Assembly (NCBI RefSeq): GCF_024171645.1
Contig: NZ_JALKAC010000001.1
Location: 1,116,001-1,180,000 of the forward strand
From: Flavobacterium sp. HSC-32F16
Lineage (GTDB): Bacteria; Bacteroidota; Bacteroidia; Flavobacteriales; Flavobacteriaceae
DNA length: 64,000 nucleotides
Reading direction: 5' to 3'
Numbering within the stretch: position 1 is the first letter of the stretch; every line of letters begins with the position of its first letter. Of this stretch, positions 44,109-53,610 are shown in pieces. The notes beneath the pieces were generated by a model. It had not been told where the DNA came from. It saw nothing but the letters and a program-made list of their open reading frames with translations, and searched no databases. The position numbers were made by a program, and so were the translations under genes.

Positions 44109-44630
44109 ATGGCTTTTCCTTATTTAGATATTATTATACGAAGTATTGCTGTTTACTTTTTCATGACAATTGCCCTGCGCATTTTTGGCAAAAAAGAACT
44201 TTCGCAATTGAATACCGCTGATATTATTCTGATTTTGTTGATCAGCAATTCCGTTCAAAATGCAATGGTTGGTCCAGATACCAGCCTTATTGGAGGTTTA
44301 GTTGCAGCGTTGGTTTTATTTGTAATCAATTTTATCATCAAAAAATTAACCCGTAAATACAAAATATTAAACAATCTGCTTTTAGATAAACCCGAAATTC
44401 TCATTCATAATGGTAAATTGGACTTTAAAACATTAAGCAAGTTAGATATTTCTGACGATGAATTAAAAGAAGCCATGCGCGAACACGGTTTAGAGCATTT
44501 TAAAGATGTAAAACTTTGTATGTTAGAAATTGACGGTACCATAAGTGTCATTTCTGAAGACAAAAAAAGCTTAAAACAAACTCACTACAAACGTAAGCAC
44601 AACCGAAAAAATCTGCAAAAACAATTCTAA
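44109..44630 (+). CDS. YetF-like DUF421 membrane protein (short)
   Basis: From the ATG at 44109 the product has 173 residues. MAFPYLDIIIRSIAVYFFMT, then IALRIFGKKELSQLNTADII and a GGLVAALVLFVINFIIKKL helix give three membrane segments, followed by the DUF421 domain (LLDKPEILIHNGKLD, EAMREHGLEHFKDVKLCMLE). It is a paralogue of the protein at 485-1177 without the cysteine-rich tail. Role unknown. It ends in a basic KRKHNRKNLQKQF tail. Confidence 0.88.
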   Translation: MAFPYLDIIIRSIAVYFFMTIALRIFGKKELSQLNTADIILILLISNSVQNAMVGPDTSLIGGLVAALVLFVINFIIKKLTRKYKILNNLLLDKPEILIHNGKLDFKTLSKLDISDDELKEAMREHGLEHFKDVKLCMLEIDGTISVISEDKKSLKQTHYKRKHNRKNLQKQF

Positions 44631-44683
44631 AGTAATTTCAAAAGTCTAAAAGACAGTATTTTAAACCTAAAACAAAAAAAGTT

Positions 44684-44725
44684 TAGCTATATACTTTGTT
44701 ATACTATGTATTTTGTTATATATTA
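44684..44725 (+). promoter_or_regulatory. Candidate operator of the PadR operon
   Basis: ATACTTTGTTATA (44691-44703) and GTATTTTGTTATA (44707-44719) are imperfect direct copies in a stretch that starts TATATA and ends TATAT. They lie just before the PadR start and could be the repressor site. No exact TAnnTTTG -7 is seen. Confidence 0.35.
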
Positions 44726-44730
44726 GCCGA

Positions 44731-45066
44731 ATGAACGAAACATTTGTAACAAACTGGAAATCGCAGGTAAAGAAAGGCACACTTACTTTCATTATCCTTA
44801 ATGTACTTAAAGATAATGAGTACTACGGTTATGAGCTTATAGAGCAAATAAGAAAACATACCGAAATAGAAATCGCCGAGGGAACTCTTTATCCTTTAAT
44901 GAATCGGTTAAAAACAGAAGAATTAGTCGATTCAAAATGGGTAGAACAAGAAACCGGAATTCCCAGAAAATATTATTCGTTAACCGAAGCTGGAATCGAA
45001 ACCCTAAAACAGATGAATATCTACTGGGAAAATCTGGAGCAGTCAATCAAAAAAATCATCAAATGA
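44731..45066 (+). CDS. PadR-family transcriptional regulator
   Basis: I take the ATG at 44731 (111 residues). The winged-helix PadR domain is complete: KKGTLTFIILNVLKDNEYYG, YELIEQIRKHTEIEIAEGTL (recognition helix and wing), YPLMNRLKTEELV and RKYYSLTEAG. The stop overlaps the ATG of the HAAS gene by ATGA (45063-45066), so translation is coupled. PadR proteins usually repress their own operon; the AT-rich upstream sequence at 44684-44725 repeats TTTGTTATA, which could be the operator. Confidence 0.92.
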   Translation: MNETFVTNWKSQVKKGTLTFIILNVLKDNEYYGYELIEQIRKHTEIEIAEGTLYPLMNRLKTEELVDSKWVEQETGIPRKYYSLTEAGIETLKQMNIYWENLEQSIKKIIK

Positions 45067-45680
45067 GAATAGAAGATCTAAAATTCGAACAAAAAGCTTC
45101 GCAGAGAATCTACAGTGATTATATGAAGCGAATTAAAAAAGCGACATCATCATTGTCCAAAAATAGTCAGGATGATATTTACATGGAATTCAACAGCCAT
45201 ATTTTTGAATCAATCCAGCACAATAAAGACAAAAACGAAATAGACGCTCTTTTGGATATTATTGAAAAACTTGGTATTCCCGAAGAAGTTTTAAAACCTC
45301 TTGTAGCCGATAAAAAATTAGAACAAGCTACGAAAACGTTCAATCCAATTCATGTTTTTAAAGCTTTAATTCTAAACTTTACAAATGGCGTTTCGTATAT
45401 CTTTTTCTTTATCTTGTATTTATTCCTTTTTGGTTTTGTCTTTTTAATTTTTGCTAAAATTTTCAATCCGTCACTTGTTGGACTTTATGTAAAAAAAGAC
45501 ACATTTTCTCCTGCTGTTCTTGGAATGCTAAATCCCGAAAGTCAAATTAGCTATAACGTTATTGAAGTTCTTGGCAGCTGGTTTATTCCTGCAATGTTAC
45601 TATTAATCGTTTTGTTCTATTTTATAATTACCCTTCTATTAAAAATTAAAAAATCAATCAATCAAAAAACACAATCATGA
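45063..45680 (+). CDS. HAAS-type (PadR-linked) membrane protein
   Basis: The 205-residue protein starts MRIEDLKFEQKASQRIYSDY; residues 10-85 form a helical domain with IKKATSSLSKNSQDDIYMEF and IIEKLGIPEEVLKPLVAD that resembles the HAAS domain placed next to PadR regulators. Two membrane helices follow (GVSYIFFFILYLFLFGFVFL and FIPAMLLLIVLFYFIITLL). The last bases overlap the ATG of the serine hydrolase gene (ATGA). It may sense envelope stress and act with the regulator and the hydrolase; this is inferred from operon order. Confidence 0.8.
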   Translation: MRIEDLKFEQKASQRIYSDYMKRIKKATSSLSKNSQDDIYMEFNSHIFESIQHNKDKNEIDALLDIIEKLGIPEEVLKPLVADKKLEQATKTFNPIHVFKALILNFTNGVSYIFFFILYLFLFGFVFLIFAKIFNPSLVGLYVKKDTFSPAVLGMLNPESQISYNVIEVLGSWFIPAMLLLIVLFYFIITLLLKIKKSINQKTQS

Positions 45681-46993
45681 AAAAAATTACTATTATCTGC
45701 TTATTCGCTCTTATCACTGCGAATGGCTTTTCGCAAACTTTCAATTCTAAAAGATTAGACAGTTTATTTACACTTCTGGAGAAAAACAACAAATACATGG
45801 GAAGCATTGCCATATCTGAAAATGGAAAAACAATCTATACCAAATCAATTGGTTTTGATGACGCTGCTGCCTCAAAAAAATCAGACATTAATACAAAATA
45901 CAGAATTGGCTCGATTTCTAAAATCTTTACTGCTTCTCTTATTTTTAAAGCCGTAGAAGAAAACAAAATCAATTTAAACCAAACTATTGAAAAGTATTTT
46001 CCAACCATAAAAAATGCGAAGACAATTACTATCAGCAATTTATTAAATCACCGAAGCGGAATACATGATTTTACAAATGATGACAGCTACTTTGACTGGA
46101 ATACTCAATACCAGTCGAGAGATAAAATGATCGAGCGCATTGCTTCTGGAGAGATTGCTTTTGAGCCAGACTCTAAAGGAGAATACAGTAATTCTAACTA
46201 TGTTTTGCTTACTTACATACTTGAACATGTTTATAAAAATCAATATGCTGAAATTTTAAATCAAAAAATAATCAAGCCTTTAAAATTAAAGAATACTTAT
46301 TTTGGAGGAAAAATAAATACAAACAACAAAGAATCCTATTCTTACAGCTATTCCGGAGAATGGAAAAAAAGTACCGAAACTGATATTTCTATCCCGCAGG
46401 GAGCTGGCGGAATTGTTTCAACTCCTGTAGATTTAAACTATTTTATTGAAAGCTTATTTGCTGGCAAAATAATTTCGGCAGAACATTTAAATTTAATGAA
46501 AACCATAAAAGATAAGTTTGGAATGGGAATGTTCGAATTTCCTTATCTGGACAAAAAAGTATATGGCCATACAGGCGGAATTGATAGATTTAAATCAGTA
46601 TCAGCTTATCTTCCACAAGAAAAACTGGCTGTTGCTTTTTGTTCTAACGGAAAAGATTATGACAATAATAATGTGCTTTTATGTGCTTTAAGCTCTTATT
46701 TCAACAACCCTTTTACGATGCCTAATTTCAACATTGTTCAGGTTCCTGCCCAAACATTAAATTTATATTCAGGAACCTACAGCAGTTTACAAATTCCTTT
46801 TAAAATAAACATTTCTCAAAAAGACAATACTTTAATTGCTCAGGCAGATGGACAATCTTCTTTTCCTTTAGAATCTACCTCTGTAAACATCTTTAAATTT
46901 GACACCGCAGGAATTGTATTAGAATTTAATTCAGAGAAAAATGAAATGAATTTAAAACAAGGCGGAAAAGAATATTTATTTAAAAAAGAATAA
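45677..46993 (+). CDS. Serine hydrolase, class C beta-lactamase/PBP fold
   Basis: The 438-residue product has a signal peptide (MKKITIICLFALITANGFSQ). The catalytic set of class C beta-lactamase-like enzymes is present: SISK (S79-K82), EYSNSNY (YxN) and GHTGG near residue 300. The last ~100 residues are a separate beta domain (LYSGTYSSLQIPFKI). Members include D-aminopeptidases, esterases and PBP-like enzymes; true beta-lactamase activity is not implied. It ends the PadR operon and is closed by the palindrome at 47013-47055. Confidence 0.9.
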   Translation: MKKITIICLFALITANGFSQTFNSKRLDSLFTLLEKNNKYMGSIAISENGKTIYTKSIGFDDAAASKKSDINTKYRIGSISKIFTASLIFKAVEENKINLNQTIEKYFPTIKNAKTITISNLLNHRSGIHDFTNDDSYFDWNTQYQSRDKMIERIASGEIAFEPDSKGEYSNSNYVLLTYILEHVYKNQYAEILNQKIIKPLKLKNTYFGGKINTNNKESYSYSYSGEWKKSTETDISIPQGAGGIVSTPVDLNYFIESLFAGKIISAEHLNLMKTIKDKFGMGMFEFPYLDKKVYGHTGGIDRFKSVSAYLPQEKLAVAFCSNGKDYDNNNVLLCALSSYFNNPFTMPNFNIVQVPAQTLNLYSGTYSSLQIPFKINISQKDNTLIAQADGQSSFPLESTSVNIFKFDTAGIVLEFNSEKNEMNLKQGGKEYLFKKE

Positions 46994-47012
46994 ATCTTAA
47001 AAAAAGTTTTAA

Positions 47013-47055
47013 TAAGCAAAAGCCCGATTTCAATTTGAAATCGGGCTTTTGCTTA
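47013..47055. terminator. Bidirectional terminator between convergent genes
   Basis: TAAGCAAAAGCCCGATTTC and GAAATCGGGCTTTTGCTTA form a long, near-perfect palindrome of about 19 pairs between the serine hydrolase (plus) and SMI1/KNR4 (minus) genes. Confidence 0.88.
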
Positions 47056-47066
47056 TATTAATACTG

Positions 47067-48431
47067 CTAGTTTTTAACATCCATTTTTCTAATTGTTTTG
47101 TGCGTTAAACCAAATGGTTTAAGTCTATGATTCAGGTTTATTAAAATATAATCCTGTTCTTTAGGAAACTTCTCTGCTATGCTTTTATAATGCGTTAGAA
47201 GTTTTCTATCGTCTACTTTATCTAAAGCCTGTAATGTAGTATGAATAACTCTATTCGCTTTATCATTCAATCCTAAAATAAAAGTTTCCAGATAATCACT
47301 TTTGTTTTCTAATAAGCCAAGAGTATAGTAAGCGCTTACTCTAATACTCTCATCTTTATGTGTAGTAAAAGGAATAACTATTGAACTATAATCAATATTC
47401 ATTTCTTTAAGCAGATAAGTACAGAAACTAAAAGTTTCATCATCATTTACTGCATCAATATTTTCTTTTATAAACTCCAGCCAATCCAAACTTTTATCTT
47501 TTGCATACCAGAATATAAATTGAAATACGCTCAATACATCTTTTTCAGCAAATTCAATTAAATAAGGATATGCGCGATTATAATCAAACTTTGTAAATAC
47601 CTGAAGCAGTTTTTTCTGAATTTCATTTTCACTCAACTTGTATTCTTTTTCTAAAATATCCAACGTTTGAGAATCTATCTTTTGCTTTTTTAAGATTCCT
47701 GTTAAACATTCTAATTTCATTTCTCTGTCTTTTTCAGTACTAAATACTTCTAAAATATGAGATACTGCCCCACCTAAAGTATAATTAAATAAACCAGTAT
47801 CATCATTTGCATTTTCTGCTGTGATTTCATCGAGCCAGCGCTCATACCAATCTAAAAAATTCGACTCGAAAGCAAAATAAGGTTTCTGTCTGTCTATATC
47901 AATATTAACAACCCTTCCTTTAAATTCTCCATTTAAAATAAGTCCATAATAATAGTTACACCCCTGGCTTCCGATAGGCAGGATTCCGCCAAATATTTTT
48001 CCTAATTCGGCTTCAAAATCTTCATCAGAGATATCGTCATTTTCTTCAACATTTCTGGTTAATTCCTTCCAGAATTCATTGCTCATTTTTGGATAAATTA
48101 TACAATCTTGCTTTAACCAATTTTGCGGATTACTATAAATAAATTCTTCAAGATTTTCTCCAAAAGGAAATATTCCATAACTAGGCCCCGCAGCAGAATC
48201 CTGATAGGAGATTCCGCCATTTCCAATATTTAGCAGAAATTCTTTATATGATTCCGGAAGAGAGACAGCATAATCACTTTCAAATTTTAAAACATCATCA
48301 TGACCAACCGTTTTTCTAACAACATATTTATGACTGTCGGCGCCAAATACTTTAAAATCTTTATCTATCTTTTTTGCTAAAATCAGTTTCTTTTTAACTC
48401 TCTCAATTTGGCTTGTAATCTCTTTATTCAT
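47067..48431 (-). CDS. SMI1/KNR4 (SUKH)-like protein with HEAT-like C-terminus
   Basis: The 454-residue protein has an SMI1/KNR4 domain in its first ~210 residues: FESDYAVSLPESYKEFLL, NIGNGGISYQDS and PIGSQGCNYYYGLILNGE. The rest is helical and repetitive (LDILEKEYKLSENEIQKK, ESIRVSAYYTLGLLENKS), like HEAT repeats. SUKH-superfamily proteins are often immunity proteins for contact-dependent or polymorphic toxins. Here no toxin is adjacent; the neighbour is a WG-repeat protein on the same strand. Function open. Confidence 0.78.
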   Translation of the reverse strand: MNKEITSQIERVKKKLILAKKIDKDFKVFGADSHKYVVRKTVGHDDVLKFESDYAVSLPESYKEFLLNIGNGGISYQDSAAGPSYGIFPFGENLEEFIYSNPQNWLKQDCIIYPKMSNEFWKELTRNVEENDDISDEDFEAELGKIFGGILPIGSQGCNYYYGLILNGEFKGRVVNIDIDRQKPYFAFESNFLDWYERWLDEITAENANDDTGLFNYTLGGAVSHILEVFSTEKDREMKLECLTGILKKQKIDSQTLDILEKEYKLSENEIQKKLLQVFTKFDYNRAYPYLIEFAEKDVLSVFQFIFWYAKDKSLDWLEFIKENIDAVNDDETFSFCTYLLKEMNIDYSSIVIPFTTHKDESIRVSAYYTLGLLENKSDYLETFILGLNDKANRVIHTTLQALDKVDDRKLLTHYKSIAEKFPKEQDYILINLNHRLKPFGLTHKTIRKMDVKN

Positions 48432-48492
48432 TATAAAAATGTAACTTTCAATAATTATTCTTGTTTTTTACGCTAATTCAAATTTAGCTTTT

Positions 48493-49488
48493 TCAATTTT
48501 CAATCTGAATTCTAACAGCTGCCATGCCGTCTTTAAATTCATCTGCTTTTTCGTATTGTGGAACCGCAATTTCTTTTCCTTCTTTATCAATAAAACCATA
48601 TTTTCCATTCAACTTTACCACAGCTATTCCATCTTTAAAAGATTCTATTATATCATACTTAACAGAAGTAATTTCTTTACCGGTTTTATCCATCAATCCG
48701 TATTTATCACCAAGTTTAACCTGTACTAAACCATCATTTGAAATCATATAATCAAAGTTTGCAGGAACAATTTCTTTACCATTTACATCGATTACTCCAT
48801 ATTTTTCATTCAATTTTACAATCGAAACTCCATCGGTAAAATAAAAATTCATTTCGTATTGAAGAGGGATTATCAGCTTTCCTTCTTCATTGATCAATCC
48901 ATACTTATTATTTAATTCGACAGTTGCAAAACCTTCTTTAAAATTTTGAACATGATCGTAAATCGGAACAATAATTTCTTTCCCTATTTGATTAACAAGA
49001 CCGTATTTATTGTTTAATTTCACAACAGCATATCCATCTGCAAAATCTTTTATATCATCATACTTAGGGCTGATCTCCTCGCCTATAACATCTATAAAAC
49101 CCCATTTATTATTCAATTTTACACCTATAATTTCTGAAGATAAAGTTTTTGCATCATCATATTTTTTTGAGAGTAATGCATCGGCATTTTTAATCAAATA
49201 TTGGTTTTTAGCATTTTTATTATTCACTATTATCCAGTTCTGTTTGTTGATTATCTCGTCGTAAATACATCGTATTACTTCTTTCCCTGTTTTATCAACT
49301 ACACCATATTTGCTTTTTAATTTAACCGAAACAAATCCGTTTTCAAATGTACCAATACCATCATACTTACACGGAATGATTTCTTTACCCGTTTGGTCAA
49401 CAAAACCATATTTAAAAGTTTTCTCATTTAATTGAGCAAAACTCGTTTTTACAACCAATACAAAAAACAATATAATTATTCTCTTCAT
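48493..49488 (-). CDS. WG-repeat secreted protein
   Basis: I use the ATG at 49488 (331 residues), which gives the signal peptide MKRIIILFFVLVVKTSFA; the longer frame puts 13 residues before it. About eleven repeats follow with the pattern K-Y-G-(L/V)-x-(D/N)-x-x-G-K-E-I-I-x-P-x-Y-D, for example KYGLVNQIGKEIIVPIYDHV and FKEGFATVELNNKYGLIN. WG repeats form beta propeller-like or solenoid folds. The protein is probably periplasmic or on the surface. It is 61 bp upstream of the SMI1-like gene in the same direction. Confidence 0.88.
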   Translation of the reverse strand: MKRIIILFFVLVVKTSFAQLNEKTFKYGFVDQTGKEIIPCKYDGIGTFENGFVSVKLKSKYGVVDKTGKEVIRCIYDEIINKQNWIIVNNKNAKNQYLIKNADALLSKKYDDAKTLSSEIIGVKLNNKWGFIDVIGEEISPKYDDIKDFADGYAVVKLNNKYGLVNQIGKEIIVPIYDHVQNFKEGFATVELNNKYGLINEEGKLIIPLQYEMNFYFTDGVSIVKLNEKYGVIDVNGKEIVPANFDYMISNDGLVQVKLGDKYGLMDKTGKEITSVKYDIIESFKDGIAVVKLNGKYGFIDKEGKEIAVPQYEKADEFKDGMAAVRIQIEN

Positions 49489-49599
49489 TATTTTAAACTT
49501 TAAAACTGATCTTACAAAAATCGACAAAAATAATCTTATAAACAGTCTATAAAAGTTTTTAAACCTATATTTTAAAACAATTTTTCAGCTTAGTTTTAT

Positions 49600-49637
49600 T
49601 CATAAAAAAAACCCGGTTTCTATTTAGAAACCGGGTT
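49600..49637 (-). terminator. Terminator after the phosphate-transport pair
   Basis: AAACCCGGTTTCT and AGAAACCGGGTTT form a 13-bp stem with a 4-nt loop; on the minus strand the T run follows. It lies 45 bp past the pit stop. Confidence 0.88.
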
Positions 49638-49681
49638 TAAAGTATTTTGACAAAATGTGATTTTCATTTCACATTAATTAT

Positions 49682-51022
49682 TTAAATAAAGATGTTTAGA
49701 ATAAAATAAACCAAACCAGCCAACAAGGCCGAAATTGGAATAGTTAAGATCCAGGCCCAGATTAAACTTACTGTAACTCCCCAGCGAACTGCAGAAACAC
49801 GTTTTGTTAATCCAACACCAATAATAGATCCTGTAATGGTATGCGTTGTACTTACCGGAATTTTTAAATGTTCTGTAAAATAAAGCGTTAAAGCTCCTGC
49901 AGTTTCAGCCGCAACACCTTCAAACGAACTTACTTTTGTAATTTTAGATCCCATTGTTTTCACAATTTTCCATCCACCGCTTAAAGTTCCGGCAGCAATG
50001 GCAGAGTAACAAGCTAACGGAATCCAGCTTGGCATTTTAAAAGCACCATCTTCAGAAGGAAGAACTACATCCAGCCAAGGATCCATGTGAACACCAGGAT
50101 TTGTATTAATATAAACAACAACCGCTGCTGCTATAATACCCATTACTTTTTGCGAATCATTTCCTCCGTGACCTAAACTAAAAGCCGCAGAAGATAGTAA
50201 CTGCATTTTTTTCAAAGCTGCATCGGCCTGATGAAGATTTAAACTACTAAAAATCAAACAAAAAGCACTCACGGTTAATACAATAAATGCAACCAAAAGC
50301 CATTTAATATTATGTGGTTCTAATGCAACACTCCAAAAAACAGAAGAAGCAAAACGAGGTTTGTGTCCATCTTTTATAATTTCATCGTAGGGAATCATTT
50401 GTGCATAAACAAACCAGATTGTAGCAATCATTAAAGCTACAGTGAATATTTTAGGACCAATACTTTTACGAGAAGCATTTAATAACCAAATAGAAATTAA
50501 ATAGGATGCCAAAGCCCCCAACAAAGGTGCTAAAACAATAAAAGCAACAATTATAAGAACTCCAGAAGGCATTCCGCCCTCTTTTCCAGCCTTATACCAG
50601 CTTACAATATCATACCAATGGTGTGTAGCCCCATCTGCCCCAACATAACCTGAAAAGCCATGAACTGCAATAGCGTGCGCAACCGCTGCACCGGCAAAAC
50701 CACCAATAAGAGTATGTGAAGAACTTGAAGGAATTCCAAGCCACCAAGTCAATAAATTCCAGCAAATTGCGGCAATTACACCAGCCAAAATCACCACCAG
50801 GTCAATTTGCATTGTATCCGCTGTTTTAGCAACAGTATCTGCAACACCAAATCCGAATACCCAATAAGCTAAAAAATTAAAAAATGCTGCCCAAAGAACG
50901 GCCTGAAAAGGCGTTAGAACCTTTGTTGCAACAACAGTCGCTATAGCATTTGCCGCATCATGAAAACCATTGATGTAATCAAAAATTAAGGCTAATACTA
51001 TAATTAATACAAGTAGCGTCAT
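49682..51022 (-). CDS. Inorganic phosphate transporter, PiT family
   Basis: The 446-residue protein has about ten membrane helices and both PiT signatures: DYINGFHDAANAIATVVAT near the N-terminus and STTHTITGSIIGVGLTKR near the C-terminus, plus GGNDSQKVMGIIAAA in the centre. It imports phosphate with protons or sodium at the inner membrane. It is 30 bp downstream of the DUF47 gene, on the same strand, the usual pairing of this system. Confidence 0.96.
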   Translation of the reverse strand: MTLLVLIIVLALIFDYINGFHDAANAIATVVATKVLTPFQAVLWAAFFNFLAYWVFGFGVADTVAKTADTMQIDLVVILAGVIAAICWNLLTWWLGIPSSSSHTLIGGFAGAAVAHAIAVHGFSGYVGADGATHHWYDIVSWYKAGKEGGMPSGVLIIVAFIVLAPLLGALASYLISIWLLNASRKSIGPKIFTVALMIATIWFVYAQMIPYDEIIKDGHKPRFASSVFWSVALEPHNIKWLLVAFIVLTVSAFCLIFSSLNLHQADAALKKMQLLSSAAFSLGHGGNDSQKVMGIIAAAVVVYINTNPGVHMDPWLDVVLPSEDGAFKMPSWIPLACYSAIAAGTLSGGWKIVKTMGSKITKVSSFEGVAAETAGALTLYFTEHLKIPVSTTHTITGSIIGVGLTKRVSAVRWGVTVSLIWAWILTIPISALLAGLVYFILNIFI

Positions 51023-51052
51023 AAAATTATAACTTCAGGATGAAAAATTGAA

Positions 51053-51697
51053 TTAAGAATGTTTTACAGAAATAGATTCTAGTATGTTAGCAACACTTTT
51101 ACATTTATCTGTCGCTGATTCTAAAACAGATAACACTTCTTTATACTTAATGATATTTTTAGCATCTGTTTCGTTTTCAAAAATTTCAAAAACTGCTTTA
51201 TTATAAACGTTATCTGACTTGTTTTCCAGTTTGTTAATTCTGGCACAAGCATCTTTAATGACTTTAAAATTCTTTAAATTTCTTAACTCTTTTACAGCAC
51301 TGTCGATATTTTGACAAGCTTCAAGGTTAATTTCTGTCATTTTTCTTATTGATTTTGTAATCTTATCAACCTGATACAATCTCATACGGCTTGCTGCGCC
51401 ATGAAGGTAATCGGCAACGTTATCAATTGAAGTAATTAATGTATGAATATCCTCTCTATCAAATGGAGTAATAAAGTTTCTGCTTAATTCCAAATTGGTC
51501 TGACGTGTAATGTCTTCGCCTTTTTGCTCTAATTCGTCAATCTTTTGAAAAAGAACTTCTCTTTCTTTTAATGGAAGGTTTACAGCTTCGTGTAAGTTAG
51601 AAGCTAATTCAATTAAATTGCTTGAAGCTTCTTCAAAAAGTGGAAAGAATTTTTTGTCTTTCGGCACTAAAAATTGGAAAATACTGTTTATTGACAT
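51053..51697 (-). CDS. DUF47 (PhoU-like) phosphate-transport regulator
   Basis: The 214-residue protein is all-helical, like PhoU, with ELEQKGEDITRQTNLELSRN and FITPFDREDIHTLITSIDNV (the two metal-binding helix motifs of DUF47) and a second half that repeats the plan (INKLENKSDNVYNKAVFEIF). It is cytoplasmic. It precedes pit and probably regulates the transporter, as in other bacteria. Confidence 0.94.
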   Translation of the reverse strand: MSINSIFQFLVPKDKKFFPLFEEASSNLIELASNLHEAVNLPLKEREVLFQKIDELEQKGEDITRQTNLELSRNFITPFDREDIHTLITSIDNVADYLHGAASRMRLYQVDKITKSIRKMTEINLEACQNIDSAVKELRNLKNFKVIKDACARINKLENKSDNVYNKAVFEIFENETDAKNIIKYKEVLSVLESATDKCKSVANILESISVKHS

Positions 51698-51745
51698 TTT
51701 TATATTTTTGATAGTGCAAAATTACTTCAATAATATTTTACAATG

Positions 51746-53272
51746 TTAAGCCATTGTTAACAAATCGTTTTCTATTTGGAAACTCTCCAGAAACGAAACC
51801 GTGTTTTCAATATCATAATGTAAGATTCTATCTTCTTTAACCAAAGGCACCACTTCTCTGTAACTGCTTAGGAACATTTCGATGAAATCACTTGATTTTA
51901 AAGGCTCTCTATAAGCAATTGCCTGTGAGGCATTTAATAATTCAATTGCTAAAATACGCTCTAAATTATCTAAAACCCGTAAGGCTTTTGTAGCTCCGTT
52001 GGCTCCCATACTCACATGATCTTCTTGTCCGTTACTCGAAACAATGCTGTCAACACTTGACGGTACTGCCAATTGTTTGTTTTGACTCGCAATACTTGCT
52101 GCAGTATATTGAGGAATCATGAACCCTGAATTCAATCCCGGGTTATCAACCAAAAATGCAGGAAGATTACGTAAACCCGAAATTAACTGATAGGTTCTTC
52201 TTTCAGAAATACTTCCTAATTCGGCTAAAGCAATTGCCATAAAATCTAAAGCCAAAGCCAAAGGCTGTCCGTGGAAATTTCCGCCCGAAATAATCTGATC
52301 GGCTTCAATAAATATATTGGGATTATCTGTAACCGAATTAATTTCGGTTTTAAATACTTTTCTAACATAATCAATCGCATCTTTTGAAGCGCCGTGAACC
52401 TGAGGCATACAACGGAAAGAATACGGATCCTGAACATGTTTCTTTTCCTGGGCAATGATTTCACTTCCTTCCAAAAACTCATTAATACGCTGCGCCGTTA
52501 CAATTTGTCCTTTATGCGGACGTATATAATGTATCAATTCATTAAACGGCTCAATTCTTCCATCAAAACCTTCTAATGAAATAGTTCCAATTAAATCTGC
52601 CAGATACGAATATTTATACGCTTTAATTAAAATATGGGCTCCATAAGCACTCATAAACTGAGTTCCGTTTAACAATGCCAAACCTTCTTTGGACTGTAAC
52701 ACAATTGGTTCCCAGTTAAAATGTTTTAAAACTTCGGCAGAAGCTGTTTTCTTTCCTTCAAAATATACTTCACCTTCTCCAATTAATGGTAATGATAAAT
52801 GAGCCAAAGGCGCTAAATCTCCAGAAGCTCCAAGTGAACCTTGCGTATAAATTATTGGTAAAATACCATTATTGTAAAAATCAACCAAACGCTGCAATGT
52901 AATCAACTGAATTCCAGAATGCCCGTAGCTCAAAGATTGGATTTTAAGCAAAAGCATCATTTTTACAATTTCAGCCGGAACTTCTTCACCTGTTCCGCAG
53001 GCATGAGATTTTACTAAGTTTTCCTGAAGTTTAGATAAATTCTCGTTAGAAATCTTTACACTGTATAATGATCCAAAACCGGTATTGATTCCGTAAATAG
53101 GTGCCGTATGCGATGCCATTTTTTTATCTAAATAATCACGGCATTTTTGCACATTTACTTTGGCTTCTTCAGATAATTCAAGTGCTTTATCATTGACTAA
53201 AATTTCTTGTAAAGTTTCTAAATTTATGGTTTCAGTACTTATATAGTGGATTTCTCTCATGATGGTTTTCAA
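51746..53272 (-). CDS. hutH: Histidine ammonia-lyase
   Basis: The 508-residue protein has the aromatic ammonia-lyase fold with the MIO-forming triad A149-S150-G151 in GSLGASGDLAPLAHLS. The substrate-selectivity pair is S89-H90 (VKSHACGTGEE), the histidine-type choice rather than the HL or FL of tyrosine or phenylalanine lyases. GINTGFGSL and the GNFHGQPLALALDF stretch are also conserved. It converts histidine to urocanate. No other hut genes (hutU, hutI, hutG) are adjacent. MREIHY (ATG at 53260) is an alternative start. Confidence 0.93.
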   Translation of the reverse strand: MKTIMREIHYISTETINLETLQEILVNDKALELSEEAKVNVQKCRDYLDKKMASHTAPIYGINTGFGSLYSVKISNENLSKLQENLVKSHACGTGEEVPAEIVKMMLLLKIQSLSYGHSGIQLITLQRLVDFYNNGILPIIYTQGSLGASGDLAPLAHLSLPLIGEGEVYFEGKKTASAEVLKHFNWEPIVLQSKEGLALLNGTQFMSAYGAHILIKAYKYSYLADLIGTISLEGFDGRIEPFNELIHYIRPHKGQIVTAQRINEFLEGSEIIAQEKKHVQDPYSFRCMPQVHGASKDAIDYVRKVFKTEINSVTDNPNIFIEADQIISGGNFHGQPLALALDFMAIALAELGSISERRTYQLISGLRNLPAFLVDNPGLNSGFMIPQYTAASIASQNKQLAVPSSVDSIVSSNGQEDHVSMGANGATKALRVLDNLERILAIELLNASQAIAYREPLKSSDFIEMFLSSYREVVPLVKEDRILHYDIENTVSFLESFQIENDLLTMA

Positions 53273-53610
53273 TTTAAGATGTCAAAATTCAACAAATCAA
53301 TATTAAAAAGCAACATTTTATCACAATAATTAAAATTTCTGCGAAAGCGATTCTGTAGTTTTAATTATTTGATAATAGTAAAATGTAGATTATCACGCCT
53401 TTTTAATCACTTTTTCAATAGAAATCTTATCCTAAACCAAATAGATTTTGATTTACAAAAGTCGGAAATATATTAAAACGTCAACTTAACATATCTAATT
53501 TTAATAAATGCTCAATATTGAAATCTAAGGATTTGAATTATTAAAATATTCGCAAAAAGGCTTTTAAAGTTTTTAACTTTTACAAAAAGCTGTACTTTTG
53601 AAAAATCAAA
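53273..53610. other. AT-rich divergent gap before the thr leader
   Basis: This 338-bp stretch lies between hutH (minus) and the thr leader (plus). It is AT-rich and holds no gene. TACTTTTG (53593-53600), a -7 element for the thr leader, is its clearest signal. Confidence 0.6.
53593..53600 (+). promoter_or_regulatory. TAnnTTTG -7 element of the thr operon
   Basis: TACTTTTG fits the consensus exactly. It lies 10 nt before the first ATG of the leader ORF (53611) and 43 nt before its second ATG (53644). No clear -33 TTTG is seen. Confidence 0.5.

Noticed and set aside
47067..48431. Toxin-immunity call for the SMI1-like gene
   Set aside because: The domain fits, but without a toxin gene beside it an immunity role cannot be claimed as a feature.
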